A stretch of 64,000 bases of DNA from Tamarix chinensis (GCA_030549775.1 CM060172.1:4857361-4921360), one strand, 5' to 3'. Shown: positions 24,874 through 36,774, counted from the first letter of the stretch. Translations and numbers: made by a program. The notes: generated by a model from the sequence alone, not told the origin.

Positions 24874-26181
24874 AGTGTTCGAGGTAGCCTTATGCAGCAT
24901 AATGATAGTATGGGATTTGAAAGCAAATAGATTAAAGTTATACAGTGAATTCACCTTAGTGGTATGCCATTAAAATGAAAAGTATGAGTTACGAGAAAAA
25001 AACATGGAAAAAATATCTCAAAAAGTTATAGAGACCACTAAATGGTTCACATATGTTCAGTTGGCTCAAATTCCCTAATCGGCTCATTCTGTAGTTGATG
25101 CCTTCATAAAGTAGCTATCAACAAGCTCGTATTTCATTCCTATAATGATTAAAGTTGATTTCATAAAAAAAGGTCAATTAAGGTTAACAATACCAATGGA
25201 TGAGTTGATGGAGGTAAAAAAAAAAGGTTGTAGAGATATAAGTTGCATGGATTAAGGAATTCATGTAGTATCTTGAACATGGAAATTAGCTAGGGAATAA
25301 AAGGCATGCATTTAAATTAAAAAATAGGGAAGCCAAGTGTTTTATGTATGTGGGGTAATTATATAGGCACTCTCAAACCACACATGTACTAAAGTGCATC
25401 TCTAGAGTCATGGGATAGAGATCTTGCATGAAATTTACTCAAGGACATGTGGGTTAAACTAGGCTTCTAGGTCCCTTTTGGCCAAAGTAATTAAACAAGG
25501 TTGTTACCAGAAGATGATATATTGAGATGCTAAGGAAATAGTTCACTGATGTCAGTATTACTAAAATTTGCGCTAACTCAAAATGTGTCAATAGCTGAGC
25601 TCAAACCCATTGTCAACCCATGTATTTTCGCTCCCGTTAGCTCATTTATGAATGGAATAAATATTAGATTGAATATGTAGTCTAGGGAATAAATAGAAAA
25701 AATTAATCATAGTAGTAATTGAATATTTCACAAAATGGGTGGAGGTTGAGCCCCTCTCACACATTACGGGGAAAAAACACCAGAAAAACATTATTTGTAG
25801 GTAAAGAGGAAAAAACTCTTCCTCTGTAAGAATGAAGTGTCAAAATACATATTATACTATATTAAAAATAATAATATAGATTTGAAATTTCTCAAGTATT
25901 ATAGCTGACAATGGCCGCCCGTTTGATAATATAAAATACAAAAAAATATGAAAACTAGAATATTAACTATCGATTCACCTCCATAGCCCATCCCTAAGTA
26001 AGACTAAACTTTATATTTTATGTATTTATTCTCATATTCCTATGGAACTCACCAAAGAAACATAGTGAACTGGGAAACCAGAGTGGGAAAATAAATAAAT
26101 ATAAGGAGCCTTGAGAAGCCAACTAAGTGATGTTGAGAAAGGTTGGGTGGTTGAGGTTCCACAAATACTCTAAGCCAATAG
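24874..26181 (+). pseudogene. Tat-lineage pol: RNase H end and integrase N-terminal and core
   Basis: After the target duplication, frames recover the Tat RNase H end: SVVDAFIK near 25,090 resembles the S-x-x-A-D-A-L-x-K motif. A decayed integrase zinc-binding region follows near 25,410-25,560 (EILHEIYSRTCGLN, then KVIKQGCYQKMIY, then DAKEIVH). The catalytic core includes the NGRPFDN block, with its Asp at 25,908-25,910. GALRSQLSDVEKGWVVEVPQIL near 26,095-26,170 is the end of the core. It is interrupted there by the Cassandra element. Confidence 0.75.
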
Positions 26182-26479
26182 TGTAACACCTTCGCACTTT
26201 GACCATGAGTAGTTATCTGAAGTACTTTTAGGATTGATGAATAACCCCCACAAATTAACATGGAAATTTTCAAGCATGTTTTTTTATCAACTCATATGAA
26301 TTCTAAAATCTTCCCTAGAGGTCACCCACCCTTAAATTACTTCAAGTTAACCATGCTTAACTATAAAGTTTTTTAAGTACCAATTTTCTAAAAAGAAGTT
26401 GTATGTAGCTAATATAGGTATCCTTATTAATCCTTTTAAGCCTCTAATATCCTCCACTAAGTTGGGGGTATAACTTACA
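26182..26479 (-). repeat. Left (3') LTR of the Cassandra-like element
   Basis: Starts TGTAACACC, ends AACTTACA. The 5S-like block is at about 26,311-26,368 (ttccctagaggtcacccacc, then catgcttaact). It shares 'agcatg', 'ggtcaccca', 'taatataggta' and 'cctttaagc' with the right LTR in the same order. Confidence 0.7.
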
Positions 26480-26607
26480 CCCTCACTCAAATTGCAATAT
26501 CCTTGTTATGCCTCAACCACTTGGATTTCTCATAACACGTTATCTTAATAACCATCTCGATGACCTCGTCTAAGTTTAGTTTACGGTCACAATTTTGCAA
26601 TGATATT

Positions 26608-26904
26608 TGTAAAATATAGGTACACTGGTCGTGAGTAGCTCCTTGGAGCACTTTTGGGATTGATAAATAACTTCATAGATTAACATGATCCTTTTCAAGC
26701 ATTTTTTTATCAATTCACACACATTACATAACATTGTCCATAAGGTCACCCATCCTTAAATTACTCCAAGTCAATCATGTTTAACCATAAATTTATTTAA
26801 GGATAAGTTTCTCCAAAACAAGGTATACCTTATTAATATAGGTAGTCTTATCAATCCTTTTAAGCATCCACTATCCACCACTAATTTAGGAGGTATTGTA
26901 GACA
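26608..26904 (-). repeat. Right (5') LTR of the Cassandra-like element
   Basis: Starts TGTAAAATATAGG, ends GGTATTGTAGACA. The 5S-like block is at about 26,731-26,790 (ggtcacccatcc, then catgtttaacc). The tRNA-Met-like primer motif lies just left of it at about 26,595-26,607 on the minus strand. Confidence 0.7.
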
Positions 26905-27346
26905 GGACGATCATAAAAAAAATGAATTGATAGATGCCTTTTAACTTAACCCTTGAAGCAAAAGCATCTATCCCAACAGAGGTTTCATCCTATTTATATC
27001 AAGTTAGTCATTATGATTCATCCATTAGTGAAGAAGCCTTAAAAGTGGACAAAGACTTGATTAAGGAATTGAGGGAGATCACTTAATTAACATTAGCCAC
27101 TTATTGATAATAGATGATCAAGTGTTACAACAAGCAAATGAAGCCGACCCACCTCAAGGCTAGAGATTGGGTGTTACAAAAGGTTTAGTTCCTAAGCAGA
27201 TGTAGTCAAGGAAAAAGGCTGGCCAAATATGAAGGCTCTTAAAAGATTATGAAAGTAAGTCTAACCATCTACCTTCGTGATAAAAAAAAATGAGGAAGAT
27301 ATTTAGCACATGGAATACCCAGCATTTAAGAAAGAATAATGTGTGA
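26905..27346 (+). pseudogene. Tat-lineage integrase C-terminus and end of pol
   Basis: Reads MPFNLTLEAKASIPTEV near 26,932-26,985, then EEALKVDKDLIKELREI, then ARDWVLQKV. These are the Tat integrase blocks (P-F-x-L-x-x-x-x-x-A-x-x-P-x-E, then the D-x-V-L-x-K module). The last frame, 27,290-27,346, reads MRKIFSTWNTQHLRKNNV and ends in TGA at 27,344. W-N-x-x-H-L-[KR]-[RK] is the usual last motif of Tat pol, so this marks the end of the gene. Confidence 0.8.
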
Positions 27347-27485
27347 GAAAACCATGTAGTTAAAGGTTGCCTAGCTAATGTACTAATTTTTTTTATTAAA
27401 TTTTCTTGTTTTATATTTAAAAAAATACATGTTAATTATGATAAAGTATTGATTAACGTGATAAATAATTGATTCAGTGACTTGT
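27347..27485. other. AT-rich spacer after Tat pol
   Basis: Short noncoding stretch between the pol stop codon and the minisatellite. Nothing else seen. Confidence 0.5.
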
Positions 27486-27910
27486 TAAAAAGAAACCTAA
27501 GGATAAAGTAAGCTAGGGTAAGCCATAAGTTGATAAGTTGTGTGTCCTCCATGACAATATGACCAAGGATAAAGTAAGTTAAGATAAACTAACCCAATGG
27601 TTTATCCTCTATGATGAGGCCACTCAAGAGAAAGTAAGTTAGGATAAGCCAACCCAAAGGTGTGTCCTCTATACTAATGCCAGTAAGGCTAAAGTAAGCT
27701 AAGATAAGTCAGTTTAATGATGTGTTCTCCATGTTGAGGTCACTAAGGCCAATTTAAGCTAAGATAAGCTAACCTAGGGGTGTGTCCTCCATGTCAAGGA
27801 TACTAAGAAGAAAAAAAAGTGGCACATGGGTGAGTCCTCTAGGTCAGAGGCCACTAAGGCCAAAGCAAGTTAAATTAGCTAATGGTGCAACCATCATGCC
27901 ATGGCCACAA
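27486..27910 (+). repeat. About 60-bp minisatellite in the Tat 3' untranslated region
   Basis: Around seven diverged units, each with (t)aagg-taaagtaagct, aagataagcta-ccca, a gtgtcctccatg core and a ggccac end. They start near 27,490, 27,561, 27,625, 27,685, 27,746, 27,806 and 27,856, so the unit is about 50-70 bp and typically 60. Tandem repeats between pol and the 3' LTR are a known trait of Tat/Ogre elements and can seed genomic satellites. Confidence 0.8.
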
Positions 27911-29560
27911 AAAAAGGCTCTAATGGTTTGTACTCATAGTGGCGAATGAAGTAAGACTACTGAATTAATGTTCCCTGGTGTGTTCCCTAGTTGGTGAGTC
28001 AGGGCCACTAAGAAACCAAAATCTGAGAATGAGATGTTCAACTAGTCTTGGATGTTCCCATCAATTACCTAGTTACTTAATTTAGCCCTATCCTTATCAA
28101 AGAGAGAGGATAAGGAATGAGCATGAGAGGCTTATTTGTCTTTATAATGATATTATTATACTTCTCGATCACTTGGTTAAGCCTCACCCTAAGCTAACTT
28201 GAGGCTTAGGGATAAAGGACTTGTTTTCTCTATAAGTACATTTATTCTAATAAATAGGAATGCTTTAGATTGGTACAAAATTACATATGAAAATTATCTT
28301 AAGAATGGAATGTCTACTTATATACATAAATGTTTTGTCTCTATAAGGAAAGCTTGACTAATCAAGTAGGAAATAAGTTTCCCTCACCTTAGAGTATTAC
28401 TTTATATAGACTAAAAAAGACCTAATAATTATTAAAAATGATGAATCCAACCAAAATTAAAAGAACATGAAGAAAAATATGAACTAAAAATTACATCACT
28501 AGAAGCACGCTCCTAAATAAGACCTATGTTGACCACATAGGTCACTTGTGCATATCAATATAAATAGTGTTAAAAATCACGACCCCCTAATGCTAAGAAT
28601 AATTTTTATTTTTTTTTCTTTTTCTTTTTTCTTTTTTGATATGGAGATGTTTTCCAATACTATCATGTAGTGTACAGCTCTGATGGCCTTCTTTCTCTTT
28701 GTTGTTCATTATTTTTGGCTCTCATGAGCTTATGCACATGGATTTTAATTTCAACATGTAGAAATTAGGGTGTTATATAAGGAGAACACAAAATTGGTGC
28801 CATAGAGAGATAGTTCGTTGTATTCTTGCTAAATGAGTGCACTTTGAGTGCTATAAATGGTAGATTAGGCGTGTTGTTCAAATATTAGAGAAAGAGTGCA
28901 AAAATAAACTTAATTGTTAAGAAAATCTCAAGGAAAAAAGGAAGCAAGTAGGGAATGTTCTTTACTTCCAAATTTGGCACACATAATTTGCCAAACAAAC
29001 CCTTGGTTGGTTTTTTATTCTTTTGAATAAATTAAATACAACTTGTTATAGGAAAAATCCAAGTAAATGAGTATTTATTCAAATAAATACCAAAACATTA
29101 TTGAAAATTATAACATAATTTTACATCCATCATAGATTTTTTTTACCAAAAAAATATAAAATAATAAGGCTTCACAGAAAATTACTTTTTTTTTGTCAAC
29201 TAAAAAGGCCTTACAGAGGCAAAAATGTGAGAAACCTTTGTTAAGTGCTTCTTGAACAAACTTTTGTTGAAGCCACTTTGTATTAATATAAAAAACTATA
29301 ATAAGACCTATATAATATTTAGTAGGCAATTATCCTCAATATAGAAAGATATTGAAAAGTTTTTATAGCTAGAAGTGGCTTAAATAGCCTTATGAAAACA
29401 AAAGTGTTAGAAGGGTTGGTAAAAACGTAGGCGAAACCTTGTAGAAATGATTCCATTTTAAACCATATTAAATTATATATTTAAATTTATCAAACAAAAA
29501 AATATTTTATCTCTCTCTTATATTATTAATATTGAGTTTAATAGAGTTTACAAAAATTAG
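27911..29560. other. Unassigned AT-rich region, probably Tat 3' end and unknown debris
   Basis: A Tat 3' LTR is expected here but no repeat partner exists in the window to define it. Near 28,765-28,777 the string ATTAGGGTGTTATA resembles a chromovirus LTR end. It is followed by ATTGGTGCCATAGAGAG, which is vaguely like a primer-binding site. The open frame at 29,108-29,329 on the minus strand shows no domain. Confidence 0.35.
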
Positions 29561-30120
29561 GAATTATAATTATTAGTATATGTTATATCGTGTATTTATA
29601 TGCTATATTATGCCTTATGTTATGAAGGTATTATGTGAGAAATATTACATCAATCAAGTGTTATGTTTTAATTATCAAGTGTCTTATACTTATATTTTAC
29701 TTTTCCAAATGATATCATGTAGATGACATATAATGATTAGTGTTAAATCAATAAGGGTTTGAACTGAGAGTTATGGTTATTCCTTGTATTACCTTTAGGT
29801 TTACTTTTTTTATCTGGATATTTTTTGAATATTAATTCCCATATTTATTATATTGGATAATTTTATTTTATATTTTTAAATAGTGAACTATTAAAAGATA
29901 TACCTCTTTTGAACTTCACTTTGAGTTTATGATATCATTCCAAGATTTAACTCATTTAATTAATTTTATGTTAAGTTTTTAGCCTTGAACTTGCTATAAG
30001 AAAGATAAAGGATATAAATTTTATAATAAGTGTGGTAATGACCCCATTCATTCATCTTTAATCTTATGCAAATATCTAATTATTGAATAAATTTTTTCTA
30101 TAAAAAATGGAGGTGTTACA
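29561..30120 (+). repeat. 3' end of a plus-oriented chromovirus LTR
   Basis: The last 180 bp contain 'ttagccttgaacttgctata', 'ataataagtgtggtaatgac' and the end GGAGGTGTTACA at 30,120, all in the order of 24,715-24,868. It is probably what remains of the 5' LTR of the plus-strand chromovirus that follows. The left limit is unclear. Confidence 0.6.
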
Positions 30121-30688
30121 CTCAATTTCTAAAAATAGTCCTTAGTATTAAATGGCGGTTGAAAATTTTCATTTCATTTTGGTATTACAAATTCTTCAAT
30201 ACTTGATGAAAGGTAAAGCATAAGTAAGAGTTGGAGGAGGAATGTGAGAGTAGTAGAATCGGTAATTGAAGGTGACATGAGTTTTGTGAGTAAAAGAAAG
30301 AAAAGTGAAAGATAATTAGTATTAATGTATTATTTTATTCTATCTAAATGAAGGTAATTCCCCACTTCTGGACCCTTTGAGGTGTGATTAATTTTGTGGT
30401 TTTCCATTATTTATTTGTGTTTAATTATAATTTGGAGCTGTGTTTTGATAAATTTTAAAATTTTTTGGACATGAGGTTTGATTCTTTAAAGATGGTTGGT
30501 TTCTTTATAAACCAATCAACTAGTTTTGGCCATACTAACCAATTTATCCACTTGTTATTAGGGTTCTAAATTTAGAACAACTAGCTAACAAGTTCTAGTA
30601 GAGCAGTAAAATGGAGAAGGACCCTATACATTTTAGAGAAGTGGATATAGTACGTGGAGAATACCTTCACCACATGTAGCTACCCAAG
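30121..30688 (+). pseudogene. Plus-strand chromovirus leader and gag N-terminal part
   Basis: A tRNA-Met-like primer site may be TTGGTATTACAAA at about 30,178-30,190 (10 of 13 positions of TTGGTATCAGAGC), although it lies some 60 bp from the LTR end. Near 30,652-30,688 a frame reads VENTFTTCSYP, the chromovirus Gag pattern M-E-x-x-F. The frame is cut by solo LTR C. It continues after 33,617 with DMRVDVVVYYLRF and a WW pair, which fits the Gag helix that follows. Confidence 0.6.
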
Positions 30689-31277
30689 TGTAACACCCCA
30701 AAATTTTGAAACTTAAAAATTTTGTTTTAAAGAGTTAGCAACGGAAGCCAAAAGATAAAACGTAGGGGTGTCATGCCACATCCAACATAGAAGAGGCACT
30801 CCCTATGCCTATTCTATATTGGGTGTAAGGAAAAAGTAACCTTATACAAAGAAATCAGGTGTAGGAAACATGTGATTCCATCGCGATACATGATACGAAA
30901 TAGTGATAAGGAAATAAATAATGGAATTATAGGATTAAGAGTCCAAAGAGATAGAGATCTCTAGAATAACCATACCCTTTACCAATTCATTTAGCACTCA
31001 CCCAAGGCAATCATATTAAGCCAATAATCATCAATCACCTACAAAATTGAGGGAGGTCTACTCGTTGGATTACGCAACACCCATAAAATGGATGATCAGT
31101 ACGCTACATACTAAGTAATGTAACGGTATAGTCAAGTAAGGTTACACATAATATAAGAATTCTTATAATCAATTTATACATGCATAAAATAGAAGAAATC
31201 CAAATAACTACTGATTCCAAGTCTTTCATTAGATATTCCGTATTTCAAATCTTTTATTTACATTGAGTTCAGTAACC

Positions 31278-31675
31278 CAACTATTCTTAAACTAATGGAA
31301 CGGTCTGAAACACCTCTCGAGGACAAGACACCCGAGCCACTATTATTATCCAGTGGAATGGATATATCACCTCTCAAAGTAAAAATACTCTTAAGCCACT
31401 ATTTATTAAACTAGTGGAATGGTCTAAAGTACCTCTCGAGGACAACACACTCGGGCCACTATTTTTATCCGATGGAATGGACTTAAAACCTCAGTCTTGA
31501 CTCACGTAGTCTTTCACTTTAAATGATTAGCATATTTCCATTTATATTTTAACTCTTAATTATATTTTCATTCACATTAAGTATGGGGCCCCACTATTCT
31601 TAATCAGGTAGAATGGATTGGAGCACCTCTCAGAGACAACACACCAGAGCCACTATTATTATCCAGTGGAATGGA
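31278..31675 (-). repeat. Six module repeats in solo LTR C
   Basis: Copies begin near 31,278, 31,338, 31,395, 31,454, 31,591 and 31,650. Each is (C)CACTATT, spacer, (A)GTGGAATGG. The arrangement is four plus two, not three plus three as in A and D. The second half reads GGAATGG where the other LTRs have GGATCGG, so this copy belongs to a slightly different branch. Confidence 0.7.
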
Positions 31676-33287
31676 ACCATATAAACACCTCAACCTGACT
31701 GAAGTGATCTTTCACTTTACATGATTAATATCTTATTCAGAGTTGATTGTATATTATCATGCCAAACACAAGACATACAATTAAACATATAGGTATAACT
31801 ACGTAATTATCCTTAAGAGACCATGATAACCTCAGGGTAATAAAGACAATCACATTCTCCTAAAGCTTTATAAAACCCAAAGCATATACATTTCCACTTA
31901 TTATCTGAAGTACATATCTTTTGTCTCCCATAGATATTGTGTCACTAATATTATATCCAAATGCGTACTTATATAATTTGATTACTCTCAAGAACATCAT
32001 CTCATAGCATTTCCAAAATTAAATTATTCAGCACAAAAGTATATATCAACAATATAAGGAAAATACATGGAGCACATAAAACCCTAGCTATGACATGTAT
32101 CATTACTTTCCTATAGGTATCTTGTATATCATATTATACTTAAATACGAACTTGCATAATTTCATTATTCTCAAGAATATCAATTCATAATATTTCCATA
32201 CTTCAACTATTCAATATAAAATACTCAACAAAAAAGCACATATAAAGAGATAAGTATCACATAAATCCCTAGTTATGACATATATCCTTACCGACAAGGA
32301 TATTGGACTCTATGCACGTAAATCCTATAATTCCTCCGAGATCACTAGAAAAATTACCTATGAAACAAGATAAAATAAGTTTAGGATCAGAGGTTAAAAA
32401 TTAAGAAGGAGATTATGGTAGAGAGGGATAAAATGGAATTTACCAAAGTCAAATAGAAACTTGAATTGTATAGAAGTATAGAAATATGTGTGGTGGAGCT
32501 AGGATTAAATTTTGGTGGTGTTTGGAGAAGATTTAGGGTAAAAATAGGGGCACATGGCTAAGAAAGAAGTTGCACTAGCAGGTTGTGCAAAAGTTGCACA
32601 GCTGTACAACACCAGAACACAACAGGTTGAGAGAAAAGAAAACACAGGACCAGGCGGTGTAAATGTTAAATGGCCGTGCAGAATCAAGCCAAGAGTAAAA
32701 ATTTTGCACGGTCAGATAGTGTAGGGGTTGTACGACTATGCAGTAGGGTATCTAAGTGTTTTCACAGTAGTGCAGAAAGCTATGCACAAGCCATGCACTC
32801 TAAAACTTTGCTATGATCAAGGGGAAAAAGAAGGGAAAAGAGGTGGTGGTCGGCTGTGATGGCTGGCAATGATGAGGGGGAAAGTTGGGGCAACCTTGGT
32901 GGTTGTTCCATCGGCAAAAGGGCGACTAGTGATGGCTTGGGTGATACTCGATGGTGGATTTGGTGGTGCAGATGTTGGAAATAGGGAAGAAGGAGGAAGA
33001 AGAAGGGGAAAGGAGAAGGAAGAAGAGGAGAAGATCAGGGAGTTGATGGATGATGATAAAATGGAGGGTTGGTGGGTTATTTATACTAGTAGATGGCATG
33101 TTAAGGAGGATAAAAATGCAGAGAAGTGATGATGACAATGGTGAATAATTTCCATCGAGAAGAAGAAGAAGAAAGAAAGAAAGAAAAAGACATGGGGGAT
33201 GGTGATGGCTGACATTGATGGGAGTCAAGCAAACGCACGAGGGGGTGATGATGGAGAAGAAGACGTGTAAGGAGAAGAAGAAAGGAG

Positions 33288-33442
33288 AAGAAAGAAGAAG
33301 AAGAAGAAGAAGAAGAAGAAGAAGAAGAAGAAGAAGAAGAAGAAGAAGAAGAAGAAGAAGAAGAAGAAGAAGAAGAAGAAGAAGAAGAAGAAGAAGAAGC
33401 AGAAGAAGAAGAAGAAGAAGAAGAAGAAGAAGAAGAAGAAGG
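33288..33442. repeat. (GAA)n microsatellite, about 150 bp
   Basis: Nearly pure AAG/GAA trinucleotide run with one GCA interruption near 33,400. It produces artificial poly-Arg and poly-Phe frames on the two strands. A shorter GA/GAA-rich run precedes it at 33,160-33,190. Confidence 0.95.
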
Positions 33443-33617
33443 AATAATTGAATATTTGGTTTGTCTGAATCAAGGTTTCAGTTTTTGGTTTTTGGTTTTG
33501 GTTCAAGATTTAGGATTAATAAATTTGGTTAAGGCAACTAATAAGATTTCTTGATATTAGAGTTAAATTAGGGTTAAAGATACAAGATTAGGTTAAGAAA
33601 ATTTTTTGGGTATTACA

Positions 33618-34866
33618 CCAAGTGACATGAGGGTTGATGTGGTTGTGTACTATCTAAGATTTAAGAGAGACATATGGTGGATGAATTATTAATGGAGAAG
33701 CAAAGAGATAACTACTTGGGAGAAATTTGGGGAGGTCATGAGGCCTAATTTCAATCTAACCCGTATATATATGATAAAGCGTGATGAGTTCATGGCTTTT
33801 CACTAGGGTAATGTGCCAATTGAGAAGTACTACATAATTTTTTTTGTAGACTTAATCTAACGCGCTATGAAGGTACTAGCAAGTGAGGCAATCTAAGTTC
33901 ACTACTTTAAGCTTAACCTTTGGATCATATGTCAAGAGGTTCTAGTTTAAATTACCCTTTCAGACTTAGTCGGTAAATATAAGTAGGCCTTCGATGACCC
34001 TTAGGTGATTCTCACCCCAAAATGCATAGTTTAGGGGCAAAGGAAGTTTGAGGACAATTGGCGACCTATAAGAAGGAATAAGGCCCATTCAACATGTAGT
34101 GCATCATCAAGGCATGGTAAGTCTATAGATCTAGCACCCTGGTCAAAAAATTATTCAGGTGGTTATTTAGGTGGTTGTCATCTAAATAACCACTATCACT
34201 ACACGTGTTATAGAGTAAACCACCAATTGGTCTATTTCCTTAACAACAAGGTGAAGTGTCATGGCTGTGCCAAAAAGGGACATACGTCCTACAAGTGCTT
34301 TATTTTAGGAAGTAGTGCCTAGAGAGACCAAAATCATATGAAAAGTATCGGATCAATTTAGTAGTAGTAGTAGGCACTTAAAGTCCCTCCATCTTTAATT
34401 AGTGTAGCTAATAGGGCTAGCAAGTAAGGGGCTCAAAATCCTCTTAGTCATCTATCTAGTCAGGGATTGGGTAGTGTGGTTGGAGCTTTTTTAGGTGGTT
34501 ATCAGAACATGATCAATCATTATAAGGTTGAGCACTATGTAGATGTGGTTATCAGTATGCTCATTGTTTCCTCTCTACTAGATTTTATGCTTTTCAATTC
34601 TGGTGCATCTCTCACTTTTTAATCTTCTAAATTCATTACTAGAGATGCCTTATCTCCATCCACTAGTGTTTCTACTTCTACTATGTTTCCTTTAACAAAT
34701 AGGATTGGTTGCTCTAGAATTTTTTAGAGACATGGTCTTGATTTTTAGCGGTGTAGAGTTCCCATAATACCTTGTAGAGATAGAGATACCTAATTTTGAT
34801 GCATTTTTTGGTATGGATATATTGGGGAGGAATCATGTGGTAATATATTTTACTTAATAAAGCATG
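33618..34866 (+). pseudogene. Plus-strand chromovirus gag C-terminal part, zinc knuckle and protease
   Basis: Continues gag with DMRVDVVVYYLRF, then WW near 33,680, then the W-x-x-F and K-x-x-E-F-x-x-x blocks. A complete CCHC zinc knuckle, CHGCAKKGHTSYKC, is at 34,257-34,298 (C-x2-C-x4-H-x4-C). The protease active-site loop reads FNSGAS at 34,594-34,611, where the expected Asp is replaced by Asn at 34,597. FDAFFGMDIL-like and (R)NHVV blocks follow near 34,800-34,845. In-frame stops are numerous. The minus-strand open frame at 34,714-34,959 is a shadow across the LTR junction. Confidence 0.75.
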
Positions 34867-35553
34867 TTTAACACCTCCAAAATTCACTACTGAAAAATTT
34901 TGTTTTATTAAAAGATTTAGCGGAAGTAAAATAACAAGACTTGTAAATTCTGGAGCCAAACTTAGTACCAGACTGGTTTACTCATACCGTTCCAATACCA
35001 AGTGCTAAGACTAAAAAATAAAATACCAATTTCTAGAAATTTAAACCATATTAAAAATTAGAGTAGCACAACGAACCATTTACAAGAATGAAATCCACCA
35101 ACGGAGGTTACAAGATCAAAGAATACATTCAAATCAGGGAGTAAGAGAGAAAGAGGGAAACCCTAAAAGCCCAAATAATTTCCTTACACTCTTTCCCGTT
35201 GCCCACTTGAATAGCACCTGCAAAGGACTTGCAAGGGACACTACCCATTGAATAGGTAGGGGCCCCACGAATGGAACCCTACAGTACTATGGTACTGAGT
35301 AACCCTTTAAAAACACACTTAAAAGTAGGCCCATAATGTAGCAATACAACACTATATTCATATATAACAAGATGTTCATACATAACATTCACATACTTAA
35401 CATTCAATCAGATATTAATAGGTCGTAATGTATAAGCGATACTTTCGGGCCTTAAGCCATGTCATGGTGCAAAGTCAATACTTTCGGGCCTTAAACCATT
35501 AGTCCATCATTATTCAATCATCTCTCAGATTTTATATCCATGTGAGTGCGGGA

Positions 35554-35900
35554 ACCCCACTATTATAGCCGGTGGATCGGTCACTTATAGGGAAGAATGC
35601 ACCTAACCACTATTATATGCTGGTGGATCGGTCTCCAGGGCAAAACGCTCCTGGCCACTATTATGCCGGTGGATCGTTCTGGCCCTGATTCTCATGGTGT
35701 TCCACTGTAAGTACTTAGTGTCATTTATGTGTCTTATCAAACTTAGGGTTTGGTTTATTGAGCTCAGGATCCCCCACTATTATAGCCAGTGGATCAATCA
35801 CTTATAGGGCAGAACACACCTAACCACTATTATATGCCCGTGGATCGGTCTCCAAGGTACCCCGGCACCTGGCCACTATTATGCCTGTGGATCTGTCTGG
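35554..35900 (-). repeat. Six hairpin-like modules (3+3) in solo LTR D
   Basis: Copies start near 35,557, 35,608, 35,657, 35,774, 35,825 and 35,874. Each is CCACTATTAT, spacer, GGTGGATCGGTC or a variant. The spacing and the unique segment between triplets ('gtgttccactgtaagtactt') match solo LTR A and the LTR at 63,229-63,560. Confidence 0.78.
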
Positions 35901-36774
35901 GCTCGACTCAATAATCTTCCACTTTAGTTTCTTATTCGTATCTTATTCAAAAGTATTTCACCCTTGACATGCATGTCACCGACCTCTACTTCTATCCTCC
36001 GGAGATGGCTTGTCTCATATCTTGAGACCTTTGCACCTCTTATCGCACCCCGACATCCATTCCACCTTACATTTACTTATAACAAAAACCTAACTCCTAA
36101 GGGTGTGGGTTAAGGCCCATCACCTTATGACATTCAAATTCTCTTCCTAACACTCTCTGGGGTTTCCCTTGAAACCCTAATCTGACCTATGTGACCCAAC
36201 CTTTCTTTTATCGTCCCACACCTCATCTCATTTAGATTCCACCCAAGTCCTATCACTCTACTCATCAATTATACACGTGACCGTAAAACCCTAGTTTCTT
36301 CTCAAACCCTAACACCTTTCTTACGTAGAGATTATCCCATGCAAACCCTAGAAACCTCCCATGCAAGAGTTGCATCACTCATTCATTTTGATCATAATCT
36401 CCTTCTATTTTCCCCCCTCATAGATCATGAGATAATAAGGTCAATCTCGTGTCCCCTTAGTCAACTCACTTCCCATTTATTTCTTTTTATCCTTTCACCC
36501 CATATCATATGATTAAATACCCTAGCATGCATGTCATAGAGGGTCACATCAGATAACATCGTACGCACAACATATATCATCATCATCCACATTCCATAAG
36601 GAAGTCACACAAGCATACATCACTCAAAGTTGTGCTACAAATGATTAATCATTAAGCATAAAGTACACAATATGGCATAACACATGGCACACGAGGCATA
36701 TAATACACATATTGTTGTTCTTAGCTACATCCCTACTCGGTTTGGGTTACCAAGTTATCTCTCACACTTATTAG

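Larger units (their letters stand above)
26182..26904 (-). mobile_element. Degenerate Cassandra-type TRIM element with 5S-rRNA-like LTRs
   Basis: Two direct repeats of about 298 and 297 bp (26,182-26,479 and 26,608-26,904) flank 128 bp of unique sequence, 723 bp in total. This is the size range of Cassandra TRIMs, which encode no protein. Each repeat carries a segment resembling the reverse complement of the 5S rRNA gene around its internal control region (GGTCACCCA[TC]CCTTAAATTAC, then a [CT]AA[CG]CATG[CT]TTAA-like part). On the minus strand the sequence after the 5' LTR, TATCATTGC, matches 7 of 9 positions of the tRNA-Met primer motif TATCAGAGC. Tat integrase lies on both sides, so it inserted there. 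Flanking 5-mers do not match, as expected for an old copy. Confidence 0.72.
30689..33617 (-). mobile_element. Solo LTR C, 2.93 kb, chromovirus family
   Basis: Starts TGTAACACCCC, ends GGGTATTACA, with exact duplications CCAAG at 30,684-30,688 and 33,618-33,622. Chromovirus gag is split cleanly by it. It carries six CCAC...TGG-like modules (31,278-31,670), the 'cagtacgctacatactaagta' segment near 31,100 and a purine-rich end with a GAA microsatellite. There is no internal coding region. It is shorter than the other solo LTRs because it lacks the long minisatellite and most of the GC-rich island. Confidence 0.88.

Noticed and set aside
26311..26790. Genuine 5S rRNA genes
   Set aside because: Only a diverged part of the 5S sequence is present, within short direct repeats of a TRIM-like element. 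No complete 120-bp gene or 5S tandem spacing.
28760..28810. LTR end followed by a Tat-type primer-binding site
   Set aside because: The resemblance (ATTGGTGCCATAGAGAG) is partial, fits two primer types equally poorly, and no LTR partner was found.
28960..29460. Possible MITE or DNA transposon remnant with inverted pieces around 'aaggcttcacaga' and 'aaggccttacaga'
   Set aside because: The similar strings are direct rather than clearly inverted, with no terminal inverted repeats or target duplication that I could establish.
33215..33506. Arginine-run and phenylalanine-run proteins
   Set aside because: Direct translations of the GAA microsatellite.
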